64,000 bases of DNA from the NCBI GenBank assembly GCA_020080175.1, contig JAGHQL010000108.1, positions 27,296-91,295 on the forward strand, in the 5' to 3' direction. The notes beneath the pieces are model-generated. The model saw only the letters and a program-made list of their open reading frames with translations. It made no database searches and was not told where the DNA came from. Source of the DNA: Glutinoglossum americanum. Its lineage: Eukaryota > Ascomycota > Geoglossomycetes > Geoglossales > Geoglossaceae. Positions 49,101 through 60,080 of this stretch are shown here, piece after piece (position 1 is the first letter of the stretch; every line of letters starts with the position of its first letter). A program made the translations under genes and the position numbers.

Positions 49101-50369
49101 ACTCTGACGACAATGGACGACCTCGCAGCCAGCTACGGAATTCTCGGCCGAGGGCAGGAAGCCATGGAGCTAGGGGAGAAGGTTCTAGAGGCGAGGGAGA
49201 GGACACTCGGCAAGGAACACCCGGATACTCTGATGTCGATGAACAACCTCGCAATCAGCTATGGAGACCTCGGCCGCAGGCAGGAAGCCATGGAGCTGAG
49301 GGAGAAGGTTCTAGAGGCAAGGAAGAGGATACTGGGCAAGAAACACCCGGACACTCTGACGTCGATGAGCGACCTCGCAGCCAGCTACGGAGATCTCGGC
49401 CGAGTGCAGGAGGCCATAGAGCTGAGGGAGAAGATTCTAGAGGCGAGGGAAAAGATACTAGGCGAGAAACACCCAGACACTCTATGGTCGATGAACGCCC
49501 TCGCAGCCAGCTACAGAGATCTCGGCCGAGGGCAGAAAGCCATGGAGCTGAGGGAGAAGGTTCTAGAGGCGAGGAAGAGGACACTAGGCGAGGAACACCC
49601 AGACACTCTATGGTCGATGAACGCCCTCGCAGCCAGCTACAGAGATCTCGGCCGAGGGCAGAAAGCCATGGAGCTGAGGGAGAAGGTTCTAGAGGCGAGG
49701 AAGAGGACACTAGGCGAGGAACACCCAGACACTCTATGGTCGATGAACGCCCTCGCAGCCAGCTACAGAGATCTCGGCCGAGGGCAGAAAGCCATGGAGC
49801 TGAGGGAGAAGGTTCTAGAGGCGAGGAAGAGGACACTAGGCGAGGAACACCCAGACACTCTATGGTCGATGAACGCCCTCGCAGCCAGCTACGGAGATCT
49901 CGGCCGAAGGCAGGAGGCCGTGGACCTAGGGGAGGAGGTTCTGGAGGCAAGAAAGAAGATACTGGGCGAGAAACACCCAGACACTCTGGCGTCGATGAAC
50001 AACCTTGCAATCAGCTACAGAGATCTTGGCCGAAGGCAGGAGGCCGTGGATTTAAGGGAGAAGGTTCTAGAGGCGATGAAGGGGACTCTAGGCGATGAAC
50101 ACCCGACCACCTTGAGGGCGATAGACAGCCTCGCAACCAGAGATCTTAGCCCGAGGCAGGAGTTCGCGAAACTGGGAGAGGCAAGGGACACCCAGCACCC
50201 TGACGTCGAGAGCAGCCCGGTCATTTCACCCGGCCAAGCCCCCTCAGTAGAGCATCTAGCCCGCACGCCAGTTCTGGGAATAGCCCCTAACAGGCCACCC
50301 GACACAAAACCCAAGAACCGATGGAACCCAACGAGTCGGGTAAGAAAACGCCGTCGACAGCCAGAATGA
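46102..50369 (+). CDS. NLR: nucleoside phosphorylase / NB-ARC / TPR protein
   Basis: Three exons, 46102-47062, 47157-47355 and 47408-50369, with GTATGT and GTACGC donors and phase-consistent acceptors, give 1,373 aa. Residues 1-320 are a PNP_UDP domain: YTVGWICALPKEM, then VGIGGGVPS, IRLGDVVVG, FEMEAAGL and an IRGICDYADSHKN segment. The NB-ARC follows, with P-loop GLGGSGKT near 366, FWGIFWIDASS near 389, Walker B WLLIIDNAD near 431 and ILLTTR near 455. Residues about 755-1300 hold 13 kinesin-light-chain-type TPR units of 42 aa with a recurring HPDTL motif. This is the classic fungal NLR layout: effector domain, nucleotide switch, repeat sensor. Such proteins are implicated in non-self recognition and programmed cell death. 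The PNP effector may act on nucleotides, which is inference from the fold. The TPR DNA is almost identical between units. Confidence 0.92.
48540..50130 (+). repeat. 126-bp tandem repeat array encoding the NLR TPR units
   Basis: About 13 units of 126 bp (42 codons). Units starting at 49555, 49681 and 49807 appear identical. A two-unit block of 252 bp, starting near 48921, recurs at 49173. The high DNA identity implies recent duplication or gene conversion. It also creates long meaningless open frames on the opposite strand. Confidence 0.93.
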
Positions 50370-50922
50370 TTGCGATCCCGAGGATAAGAGATCGGTTCAT
50401 TTGCGTGGTTAGGATTAAAGCCCGCGAGGTATCGCTGTGCGTTAGAAATTTAGTGTTCGGGGGACAGGTTGAAATGCGTTTGCAGTCGACAGGAGGTTGG
50501 GAATTTTTCTTACTTTGTTTAATGCTTGGATTTGGCGTGAAGGCTATTATTTATCGGCGGGTGGATGGCGCTGTAATAGGCGGCTAGGAATGAGCATGGG
50601 TTGGGTGGGGTGCTTGCTCGTTCTGCTCAATCTAGTCTCTTAATTGGCCTTGCGATCTCTATCTATTATGTGGCCTTATATCTCTTTTTTATGTGATTTA
50701 TCTTCCTTTTGAGCCCTAGGCGATATTGGAATTATGATAAATTTGATGTGTTCGCTCTCTAGCTTATATATCATCCCGGCCGGCTTTGATTTGAGATCTG
50801 GTGGGAAGGCTTATCGGGTTGGGAGTTCTAAAATTGGGTAGATAATCGAGAGACTAGTTAGCTAAAGGAAAGGGGACTGTGGTGATGTGTGGCATCGCAA
50901 GTAAATTTCAAAAAAAAAAAAA
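50370..50922. other. Intergenic region between NLR and 5S rRNA
   Basis: NLR 3' flank, AT-rich. Apart from the T-run terminator at its right edge, no feature was recognised. Confidence 0.4.
50910..50922 (-). terminator. RNA polymerase III T-run terminator of the 5S gene
   Basis: A run of about 13 A on the plus strand equals T on the minus strand, directly after the 3' end of the 5S sequence. This is the expected Pol III termination signal. Confidence 0.75.
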
Positions 50923-51041
50923 ACATACGACAGAGGGTATTCCCAGCTCGTCACCGACGCCAGTACTAATCCTCCGATCTGTAGCTTATGTAAGGCAGAG
51001 CGGACGGGATGCCCAGTATTCTACAGTCTATGGTCGTATGT
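50923..51041 (-). rRNA. 5S ribosomal RNA gene (diverged copy)
   Basis: The reverse complement starts ACATACGACCATAG and ends CTCTGTCGTATGT, which pair as the closing helix I of 5S rRNA. Inside it are GGGCATCCCGTCCGCTC (loop B-C region), TTAGTACTGGCGTCGGTGAC (loop E/helix IV-V region) and GGGAATACC. The length of 119 nt is normal. The middle is atypical: CTGTAGAATACT stands where fungal 5S has a GTGGAAAAC-like sequence, and CATAAGC stands for GATAAGC in the internal promoter. It may be a variant 5S gene or a 5S pseudogene. A T-run follows at once. Dispersed single 5S genes are usual in filamentous ascomycetes. Confidence 0.88.
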
Positions 51042-52993
51042 AGCAGGTGAACGGGTTTGCGCTGTATATGTTAGACGGCATCCAGAGGTTGGTCAAGAAC
51101 CCAGATATCAGCCAAATATGTACGTAGAAGAGGCGCGTTAAGAAAGGACACAGAAGTGGGAGTAGTTAGAGTAAATGTTTAGCGAGAACACCTGGCCAAT
51201 AACCAGGTGGCGACGTCTAAAACTATAAAGGAGCCTGAGGAGCTATTTGCGGTGGTGATATATGACGTCATGGCAATTTAGTCTCAACAAAACGCTCCGC
51301 ATACCACTACCATCGAAGTTAGGGGCAATCATTACGAACCACGACCCATCATTACCAACTAGAATACCACGTCCCGGTTTTTAATCTGCTTTTTCCTGCC
51401 TTAAAAGTTGTATTTTCTTCCTACAATTCTCTTTGCATTCCGGGAAACTATACCAAAGGGCTATAAGAGGCACTTCTCAATATATGCGCCGTGGTACATA
51501 GCCCTCATCAACATGCGCAAAAGTCATGGCATTTGAATGGGCAATTATCCCTAGGTATTCCCATGGATCTAGTGGCGTACTCCCACAAATGTGGAACAGG
51601 TCCTCCCCTAGATCTCCTATTACTCCCATTATCATACACTAGACGTTCCTTATCTGGCGGATCCTCATTCAACTACTACTTGTAATGTCGAAATTAACAA
51701 GATGGAGGACATCACGAATGACAATAATGAAATTGCCTATGAAAAAATTCCGAGCGCCGATGACAACATTGCATCCCTCAAGGCGCTGCCGACACGCTGG
51801 CCGTCGTGCCGTAGTGGCTGTCGCCAAGGAAACACCACTGCACAACTGAAGCTACCAGTCGAGCAGCTGAGAGATTTCTTGCTAGGCTATTGGAGCCCGG
51901 ATGAAGCTGAAGGCGTTACGTGAACCGGCGGCCAGAGTCATAAACACGGATTCGGGGTCACAGACTTGTGTACATCTATGCTTCCGGGACAACAACTTCT
52001 ATTCATTCCACCAGTCTCACTCCTTTACACTAAAATGCCAACATAAGACTGACTGCAATCGCCATAACACCCACTCGGGATAATAGTCCACGCGGCAGTC
52101 ATGTTGCTCGAAAATCTTGGTTTAGTCTCATCCTTGAAACCGGCGTTGTTTATGACGCGGCCCCATCCACCCCCCGCGGACAATCTAAAGTAACCCACAT
52201 TGCCGGGCTCGGCCCCAGCGAAGCGAAGGCGAAAAGACCTGCGGCCGACGGCTGAATCAGAGACTGGAATCACACGGAATTGAGAGTCTAGGATAAATAG
52301 AATGTCCTTGAGGTGCAGAAGAGTCTCTGGCCCCCACTTTTTTTGGCGGATGGGCACGGACACTGCAGGGGCGTTTTGGCAGGCGAAAAATAGGTCTCTA
52401 GCCCCCAAGGCAGACTCACCCCGGCCCCCAAGTGCTTACAAATACATAAAGCGGCAAGACCAGAACCCGAGGTGCGGGGCAGCGCTCCATCACTCTTATC
52501 AGAATGACGACCAGCTCATCTTCCTTCCAAGAAAGGGTTCCCGAAAGCTTTACAAGAAGTTTTGTTTCTTGTTGATCCTGGCTATATTTGGTACATGGCA
52601 CAGCATACCATAGCCCCGCTCTCTAGTGCTGCGAAGAGTGTAGCCCGCATATTGGGGGCCGGCCTTCACAGCGCCCTTCACCCTACAGGTTATTTCTATA
52701 TGGCGAACGAAACGAGAGGTGCGAACTACTTCCTGATTGAACTGACTGAGAAATGACAGAAGTTCGACTTATGAAGCATGTGGTTTTCTAGGTATATGCG
52801 CCATGCAGGCATGTACTGTGACGGTTTTAGGGCTAACCCCCACTGTTATTGCTGGATATGGAGGTTTGGGGGGATCAGAAGACTATTGAAAGTGCGTGCT
52901 GGGAAAGGTCAGACAATCAAAAGTATTAAAAATTACACCCCATCGCCATTAACCCTCATAAATATCGTAACCCCTAAAGACGTCTCGTCTAAT
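51042..52993. other. Intergenic region
   Basis: About 2 kb with scattered short open stretches (51702-51923 plus, 52025-52408 minus, 52302-52613 plus). None has motifs or splice-linked partners. Nothing was recognised with confidence. Confidence 0.4.
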
Positions 52994-54524
52994 TTAGAAC
53001 ACAGACACAAGAAACACCACGACGAAAGACGCCACAGCGACAGCCAGACGATTTCCTGGTACTGTCACCGAGCCGGCGCCCGTGAAAGCCGCGACCGGCG
53101 AAAGGACCTATATTGTATTCCCTTATTAGCCTACTAGCCCAAACAGGATGCGATAACATATATTCAAACACCCAGGCCGACAGTCCAAGAGCGAAAATGA
53201 AATAGAACTCACAGCGTCGATAACGTGCGCAACTCCGTTATCTAATATCAAGTTGCTCTTCACAATCTTTGCCCCCCCGACGAAGAAGTCCTCGCCCTGC
53301 ACCGTGATATCAACCCCCTGGCCTGACAGCGTGGTGAAAGTACCGCCACCCGCCAAAGACGGCAGATACCCCACGAATCCTGGTATGATGTGGTGGTTTA
53401 CCAATTGGGCCGATACTGGTTTGTCCGAAGCAGCGAAAGCGGCGTCGTTGGGGATGAACGCTGTGATGCCCGTGGTGGTGTCGAGTTGGTGGGTGAGGTT
53501 TGTAGAGTCTAGGGCGGAGGCGAAGGCGGAGTTGTTTGTGAGCGACGCAGTAACGGAGAGGAATTTAGGGATGGTGAGAACGCTGTTTCCATAGATATAT
53601 GTTTAGCATACGAGTTTATGTATTATCATCTGCTCCTTGGGGGAGAAGGAGAGGGTTTGGTTACCCGTCGACAGTATGTATAAAACCCCCGTCGTAAGGG
53701 ATATCCCCCTTGATGATGTTGACGCTGTTGCCCAGCCCGGAAAAGACCTGTATCGGCAACAGTGTCGGAGTCGGTGCCGGTGGGGGAGGCGGCGGTGGAG
53801 GAGGGGGCGGCGGCAGAGGAGCGGCAGTCGTTGTGTGAATGATGGGCGGCGGGATGGGTGTGGGGCATGGCGTGCTGACGCTCTCGATGTGAGGAGGGTA
53901 GCTCTTAATGATGGACGGATACGGAGCGCTCTCGACGTGTGATGGGTAAGAGATGCTCTCAACAATTGACGGATGCGGGACAGTCTCGACGTGCGGGGGG
54001 TAGGAGATAATGGAGCTCTCTGGCTGAGGATAGGATTTGGCTCCGTCGGGTGACGTCCAAACGCTATGCCCCGAGAGATCCGACACCCAGCGCTTGGTCT
54101 TCTTCTTGCTACTACTCGGATTGGTCACCACCTTCGTCTTGTTCCCTGGGACATTCGAGCCGCCGATCTTGCTGGAATCGAATTCCGTTCCGGGCACGCT
54201 GCGCTCTTTATTCGTGTCCGTCTGGCTGTCTGACGCAGACATGGAGATCGCGATCTGGTCATCCGTGCTGTCCCGCCGGAATCGGCGCGAGGTGTTTGAT
54301 GACAGCCATGCCGCGATTGCGTCGTCGGAGGGGGCAAAAACGGTTTTTATGGAAGGGTTGAAGAAGATGGCGGAGAGGGTAGGGTCATTCTCTATGATGG
54401 AGGCGAAGGAAGACGCGGAGGCGGAATCGCGTAAGGCATCTAGGAGGGCTTGTGCCTGAGTGGAAGACGGGTAGGTGGTTATGAATGAGAGGAGAAGGAA
54501 GAGAAAGGTTGTTGGGATGCGCAT
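52994..54524 (-). CDS. Secreted fasciclin (FAS1) domain protein, probably GPI-anchored
   Basis: Three exons, 54524-53665, 53582-53213 and 53107-52994, have GTAACC and GTGAGT donors and clean phases, giving 447 aa. A signal peptide, MRIPTTFLFLLLSFITTYPS, is followed by the start of a first FAS1 domain (ALLDALRDS, then FFNPSIKTVFAPSDDAIAAWL). That domain is split by an insert of about 170 aa. The insert is basic-acidic, then has imperfect repeats around SYPPHVES and YPSIIKS, then a run of about 12 prolines. The domain resumes with GDIPYDGGFIHTVDG. A second FAS1 domain (LTIPKFLSVTASL to GVAHVIDAVLSP) is complete. The C-terminus is hydrophobic (LAVAVASFVVVFLVSVF) after small residues, as for GPI attachment. 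FAS1 proteins act in cell adhesion at the wall; that role here is by family. Confidence 0.85.
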
Positions 54525-55972
54525 CGTGAGCGCGAATATTTGTTTGTAACGAGAGTTGCGTGTTCTGGCAGTGAGAGCGAGTGTTGGTATGAATACCTAC
54601 AGCCAGCGCAACTAGGCTTCCAGTCAAGCAGACGGTAGGGATCCCAGGTGCAGTAAAACCTAGCCATTACAGACAACTTTATATGAGAGAACCGGGCTCG
54701 CGTCTTGACTTCCATCATCCGCGCTGTTCAAGCAGGACTTCCGCCTGGGGAACCGAAACAACCGGTTGGGTGATGTGGCAGGCCATGACCCCGCATGCTA
54801 TCTTTTATCAGCCGGTGTTCATTGGTGGATTTGAGTGAGACAAGTACCTAGCGGTCACTAGTAGCACAGTACATGAGGAGGGGGCCACAGTGCATCAAGA
54901 AAGGGCGTCCAAACAAAAAGAGTAATAATATTCGTGTCCAGCTCAGTCGGGGTGCAGATGTGGCGTTTGGCTTGTACAGGGGTATTTTCCAGCGCCGCGT
55001 AGGCAGCTACTCTATAAGCACAAGCACAAGTACCGAGCATTCTAACCCGAGTGCCTTATGAGCTTTTCAACCCAAAAAACCGAGAGAATCTTCACCGAGA
55101 TATCCAGTCGAGGATTGCTTTGGTGGTAAGGCCGAAACGAGACATGTGGAGGAATCAAAAGAGAAAAAGCGGGTTTTTCAAATAAGCATAAACGGGTTTT
55201 CGTGGTGTGAGGGAATTAGCGTTTGGCCTAAACTGAAATAAAAACCCCGAACCACTCGCAGCTCGAGCCAGTAGAATCCTTCATCGCCTTTCTTTTTTAT
55301 GCCGTCGTGAACGGCCCCCACTGGTTTATACCGAACTGGGGACCCTGGTCGACAGAACTCGTGCCATTTTACGCGGCTCTCGAGAGCTCTGGTTCCGAAG
55401 TCTCCGAGTCCACTTTAACCACGACCAACCACCATCGATCACGACTTATCAGCCCACACCATACACCACCATACACCACCATGGCAGCATGGCGGCCAGA
55501 ACTACCTGCATATGCGCAGCATCGAGCAGTTCGCAATCCTTCGACCGTATTGGGCCAGCCTCCAATGGAGAAGGTGCTGGATTTCGGGCGCCCTTTTTCA
55601 TGTTGACTTCAGAGTTTCCAGGGTACGACGTGAGTTCAGGAATGGGGGATGCCGTGTGACTTGGCTGGCGTTGCTGTCGGAAGAGGTGGAGCACTCGGCC
55701 CCCTCACTTGGAGCTTCCCTCCTCAGCCGCATACATTACACGGGCTACGAGAGACGATGTTTGAATGGTGTGGTGTGGAGGCGGCGGAGCTTGTTCTCTT
55801 ATAAACTTCTGAAGCGTCGTGGAAATAGAGGTGCGCCAACAAAAACTCCTCAAAAAACCGCAAATCTCGTCCCATAGAACTGACGTCTTTCCCGACTAGA
55901 GAGGTATTCCCTGGATAGAGGGACTCGGGTCGCATCGAAACCGACGTCCACGGTAATACGACCACCGAAACC
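54525..55972. other. Divergent intergenic region
   Basis: It separates the start of the fasciclin gene (minus) from the start of the membrane-protein gene (plus), so it holds both promoters. A CATACACCAC unit is duplicated near 55460-55480. Open stretches such as 55512-55877 show no motif. Confidence 0.4.
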
Positions 55973-57894
55973 ATGGTTTTCTCGACCCCGAGCCGTCTAC
56001 CTACAGCCGCCGACGCGGAGAGGCATACCTACGACCTCTGGCAACGATTCAAATTTCCTACTGAGCATGGCAATCGCGACGCCGTCGCCGTTCCCGAAAA
56101 AGCCGGTCACCAGCTTGTTGGCGCCTACACATTCTTGCTGAACATCACCTTCTTCCACATATGGGTCGCCCTCGTCCTCCTCGCGGTCTACCTCTCGGTC
56201 CGCAAGGATAACCACAGCGATCACGTTGCCGAAGTCTCGGGCGTCGTCTGGATAAATCATGGCTCCCCGAGTGAGGTCCTGATCAAAACATCCGCTCATA
56301 CCTGGAAAATGAAGCAGCGCAAGAAGCGCCTCCGGATCGCGATAATATGGATATTTGCATCCCTGACGGGGGTCATCATCAACTACGCTATCCCCATCGT
56401 CCTCGTCCCCAATCTTGTCATCGGCTTCGGCGCCCCGGTCCGCCCTGGCGCCATTTACATCCCTTCCAACGCCAACAAGACCAACCGCTATCAGCTCGAG
56501 ATCGCGAACCTTGACATCCCGTCGGCGCTCCGAGCCGCCGGTAGCATCCCAGTCGTAAACGACACCGACCCGAGCGTCATTACCGTCGACAAACCTGTCG
56601 TACTCGGAACCTGGGATAACGGCATTGACATCCCCACTGATATCCTCCAATTCAACTACCATTACAATATCACATCCTTAGGCTTCGGACTACAGCACTA
56701 CCACGACCTGGCTCTCTACGTCACCGGATCGTGCTTCACAGAAAACAACTGGTTGTCCGACCAGCAAGAGGTGAACGGCACGGTGATCGACATCTACCGC
56801 CTATGGAACGAGTCACGCCACGAATACAGCGTCTCGCTATTCGACGGCGCCTCCCCTCACGTCTACTTCTTCTCCGGAAACGCCACCGTCGTCCCAAATG
56901 GGTTGAACACCACCTACGCAGCCGTCATCTCCTCCACCAGCCGGAAATCTTACACCCCGGGCAGAGACCCCTGGTACCTCACCGACCCCGACCCCATCCT
57001 CGACACCGCCTCGGATTCGGGTGAGGTTTACCGAGTCGCAACCGCCAGGCCCGTGCTGTCGTGCTGGCAGCTGGACAGCTGGTCCTCCGGCGGGAAAAAC
57101 GCTTCCGGCTACGACATATCGTCTTTACCAGGTCTATCTACCTTCCCGAAGGAGATGGAGACCGTTTTCAAGCGCTACCTGATCCCGCCGAAGATCGTGC
57201 TCACCGCGACGTATCTAGGCGCCGGAGCCCTCGCTAGCGGGACATCCGCGCTCGGCGAATACTTCTCCGCCAACACGTCAACCATCTACGCCGACTTCTC
57301 GCGACTGTTGCTAGCGTCCTACATCTCCTCGGTCAACACGCTCACGGACACCACCCTCTACGCCCAGAAATTCCCCGACATCGCCCAGCTCATACCCAAA
57401 GAAAAAATAGACAAGGTCGGGGGATTCGTGCTGTACAGCAGCCACATCTCGACGCTGGCGGTGCTGGACCTAATCATCATACCTGTGGTGGCGCTGGGGC
57501 TGTGGGTCCTAGTGCTAGTCCTGGTGACGTGGGAAAAGCCCCGGGAGAAGATCCGGAAGCTAGAAGAGAGGCACAGGAGGAACAGCGAGCAGGAGGAGAA
57601 GAGCGGCGGTGGAAGAGACCTAGAGAACGGGACCGGAGCGAAGCACGACTCGTAAGTTACCACTCTCTCCCGTTTTCTTCTTTTTTTTTTTTTTTCCACA
57701 AGCACGCCCGGATGGGAACGGGGCTGACGGCTAGCTACTCGTCCAGGACGGCCAGCAAGGACGCCTCTTCGTCCATAGCCTCGCCGCCGATATCGCCGAG
57801 GGAGGAAAAAGGCCCTATAGAAATCGACGACACCAACAAACCAAAGGCCGAGCTTGGCGACCAAATCATAGAAGCCATAACGGGTTCTTCCTAA
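55973..57894 (+). CDS. Multi-pass membrane protein of unknown function
   Basis: The main exon starts at ATG 55973. Its frame meets a stop at 57655, inside a GTAAGT donor at 57652. Splicing to CTAG|C at 57735 keeps the phase and adds a 53-residue Ser- and acid-rich tail, giving 612 aa; without splicing it is 560 aa. Hydrophobic segments are FLLNITFFHIWVALVLLAVY near 54-74, IAIIWIFASLTGVIINYAIP with VLVPNLVIGFG near 122-152, and LAVLDLIIIPVVALGLWVLV near 500-525. The large stretch between (about 155-480) has many NxS/T sites (NKTN, NITS, NGTV, NESR, NATV, NTT, NAS, NTS), as expected of a glycosylated extracellular domain. The C-terminal tail is charged (EKPREKIRKLEERHRR) and cytosolic. I do not recognise the family. 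The final acceptor is uncertain. Confidence 0.75.
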
Positions 57895-58684
57895 CCCAAT
57901 CCTCTCCACAAACCCCCCCTCCCTTTGCGAAGCTCTCCCCTCCACACCGCGTTGTCTTTTCTTTTTTTATTTTATTTTTGGATCTCACCACGAGCACCAC
58001 CGGGCCAAAAAAAAACCCAAAGGCCCCCAAATTTTTTATTTTATGGTTTTTTTTTTTCTTTCCACCTTCTATAATTAGGATTAGGATTAGGATTTCCGGT
58101 CGCAACGTTTTGGGGGCGGGGCGGGGGGCGGGGGAGGGCATACAGCTGCGACGTGGTGGAACCTTTTACACGCACACACGGACACTTTTTTCCCCACGTA
58201 GACTCTACCGACCAGTCCCCGTTGGAATTTGAAAAAAAATAAAAATTTGGATCACACGAAAGAAAATTGGGTGGTTGGATAGGCCCACGGAAAGGGGATT
58301 ATTATTAAAAAAAATAAAATAAAATGAAATAACGGAGATGCAAAAAGTGGGAAAAACGATAGTAGGAACAAATAATGTCACCCGAACGCTGGGGATTTCT
58401 CGGCCCGGACCAATCAGGCCCCGCCCCAGGGGAACCACAAGGCCTCGCGTGCACACCCAAAAAACCCGGTTTTTTTTTCTTTTCTTTCTTTCCGGACGCA
58501 AAATCCCGGGATGAGAGTTTCTTTTTTCCCTTGTTTTTTTTCTTTTCTTTTCTTTTTATTTTTCTTTTTATTTTTTTTTTTCGTCCCAAGTCGACGTAAG
58601 GCACGCAACGCACGCACGCACGCACGCATGGCCGTCACCGAGCGAGATTCTTTTTTTGCGAAAGAGAGAGTGCAGGAAGCGGGG

Positions 58685-58687
<3 letters not shown>

Positions 58688-58717
<30 letters not shown>
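58688..58717 (+). repeat. Poly-T tract (30 T)
   Basis: A homopolymer of 30 T on the plus strand, within a larger T-rich block from about 58470 to 58745. It is long for a non-telomeric fungal tract. Confidence 0.9.
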
Positions 58718-59312
58718 CTCGTAATTTTTATTATTTTATTTTATTTTTTGTTGGGGATCGCATTTTCTCCCGCTTTGCTTGGGGATGGGGACGGGCTGGA
58801 GAGACACGGGATGCGGGGGGAGGTTGTTTGTCGTCTGTCTGCTCGCGCTGCTGACGGGGTGTCGCTCCAGCCCCGCACGAGACGGGAACTTCCTCCAAGA
58901 CAGACGGGCAGACAGACGGCTGGATAGATGGATATATGGCCAGAAGGGCCCTATCGCCCCCAAAAAAACAAAGTAGAGATGAAAAAGAACGCGTGGCACC
59001 CTCTCCCCGCTCGCATGGCCCTGTCGAATCTCCACATCCGCGTCCGCATCCCTCCAGAACCCTCAGCGCATTCATTGCGTCCGCGTAGGAATCCTCCCCC
59101 ACATTTTTGTTTATTTCTATTCGTGTGTTCGTCTGGCTTGTTCCCCTTTCCGCTCCCCGTTCGCGGTCGAGACGGAGGGCCAGCCTGCGCTAGTGGTCGA
59201 TCTGGGAGAAAGTATAAAAGAGCCAAGGGGGTGGGAGGGGCCATGCAAGGGCGGCACAAACGAGCGAGCACAACAGGTCTGGGTGTTGGTGGCGTGACTC
59301 TCTCTCCCTCGC

Positions 59313-59337
59313 CCTCTCTCTCTCTCTCTCTCTCTCG
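59313..59337 (+). repeat. CT microsatellite
   Basis: About a dozen CT dinucleotides in a row, in the pyrimidine-rich upstream region. Confidence 0.9.
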
Positions 59338-59659
59338 CGAAATGCGTCGGCTTTCTATTTCGTTTTTCCCGTCTGAGGCCGCCCCCAATCCTCCGTCTCT
59401 CCCTCTTCCTTCTCCCTCTCTGCTGCCTGCGTTGGAAGGAGAGCGCGAAAGCGGGGTAGACGTAGCAAGTAGAGTACAAATTCATGTCCGCAAGAGGGAA
59501 AAGGCGAGACACGCCTGCCGTCGTTCGGACCGCGCGCTGATTCGCCGGCTCCTGCGCACATGAGCTGGTTACACGGCATCGCTTACGAATTCCCAGTTTC
59601 TTTTTCTCTTTTTCCCATTTTCTCACTTTTCCCACGTTTTTTCTATGGGTGTGGTGCCG

Positions 59660-59705
59660 TCTGGTGCAGTGTGGTGCCGTGTGGTGCCGTGTGGTGTGCG
59701 TGCCG
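59660..59705 (+). repeat. GTGTGGTGCC tandem repeat
   Basis: Three to four imperfect direct copies of a 10-bp unit (GTGTGGTGCC), ending in GTGTGGTGTGCGTGCC. Confidence 0.75.
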
Positions 59706-60080
59706 TGCACGCTCCCCTTTTCCTTTTTCTTTTTTTTTTTTTTTTTAATAATTGGTTATCGTCTTTTCTGGACTGGGGACGGAGACGGAGAGTGTGTGAG
59801 AGAGTTTGCCGGGCCGAACGGGGTGGGCGAATCGTGCGCGAATCGTTGCTCTGCCCCAGTGTGGACTCCCCCCCCAATGTGGGCTCCCCCCCAATGGTTG
59901 CCTTCGCTTCGCCTCTCCTCTCCTTCTCTCTTGTTCGCTCGCTCGTTCTTGTTCTAGTGGCAACTTAACCTGCGCCCACGCGCTCAACGCCCCGATCTTT
60001 TTGTCGCTGTTCGTTTTCGTCCAGTCGCTAAGCATTCGGACGACAGATACATCGCGCGTACTCTTGTATTCTTGCTGGCG

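Larger units (their letters stand above)
57895..60080. other. Low-complexity, pyrimidine-rich region upstream of the next membrane-protein gene
   Basis: About 2.2 kb of alternating poly-T/T-C tracts, CT microsatellite and G-rich patches. It gives spurious open frames on both strands. It may include the promoter and a long 5' leader of the gene at 60081. No coding sequence is supported. Confidence 0.5.

Noticed and set aside
49255-50010. Long minus-strand open frame (251 codons) across the NLR repeats, plus a plus-strand frame at 49484-50098
   Set aside because: Both are repeat-derived shadows of the TPR units in other frames.
52025-52408. 127-codon minus-strand open stretch between 5S and fasciclin genes
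   Set aside because: It has some coding-like look, but no recognised domain, start context or splice partner.
55997-56662. Minus-strand open frame of 221 codons
   Set aside because: It is antisense to the well-supported membrane-protein exon and made of acidic, low-complexity sequence.
58305-59710. Several Lys/Arg- or Phe-rich open stretches on both strands
   Set aside because: They are translations of poly-T/poly-A and CT tracts.
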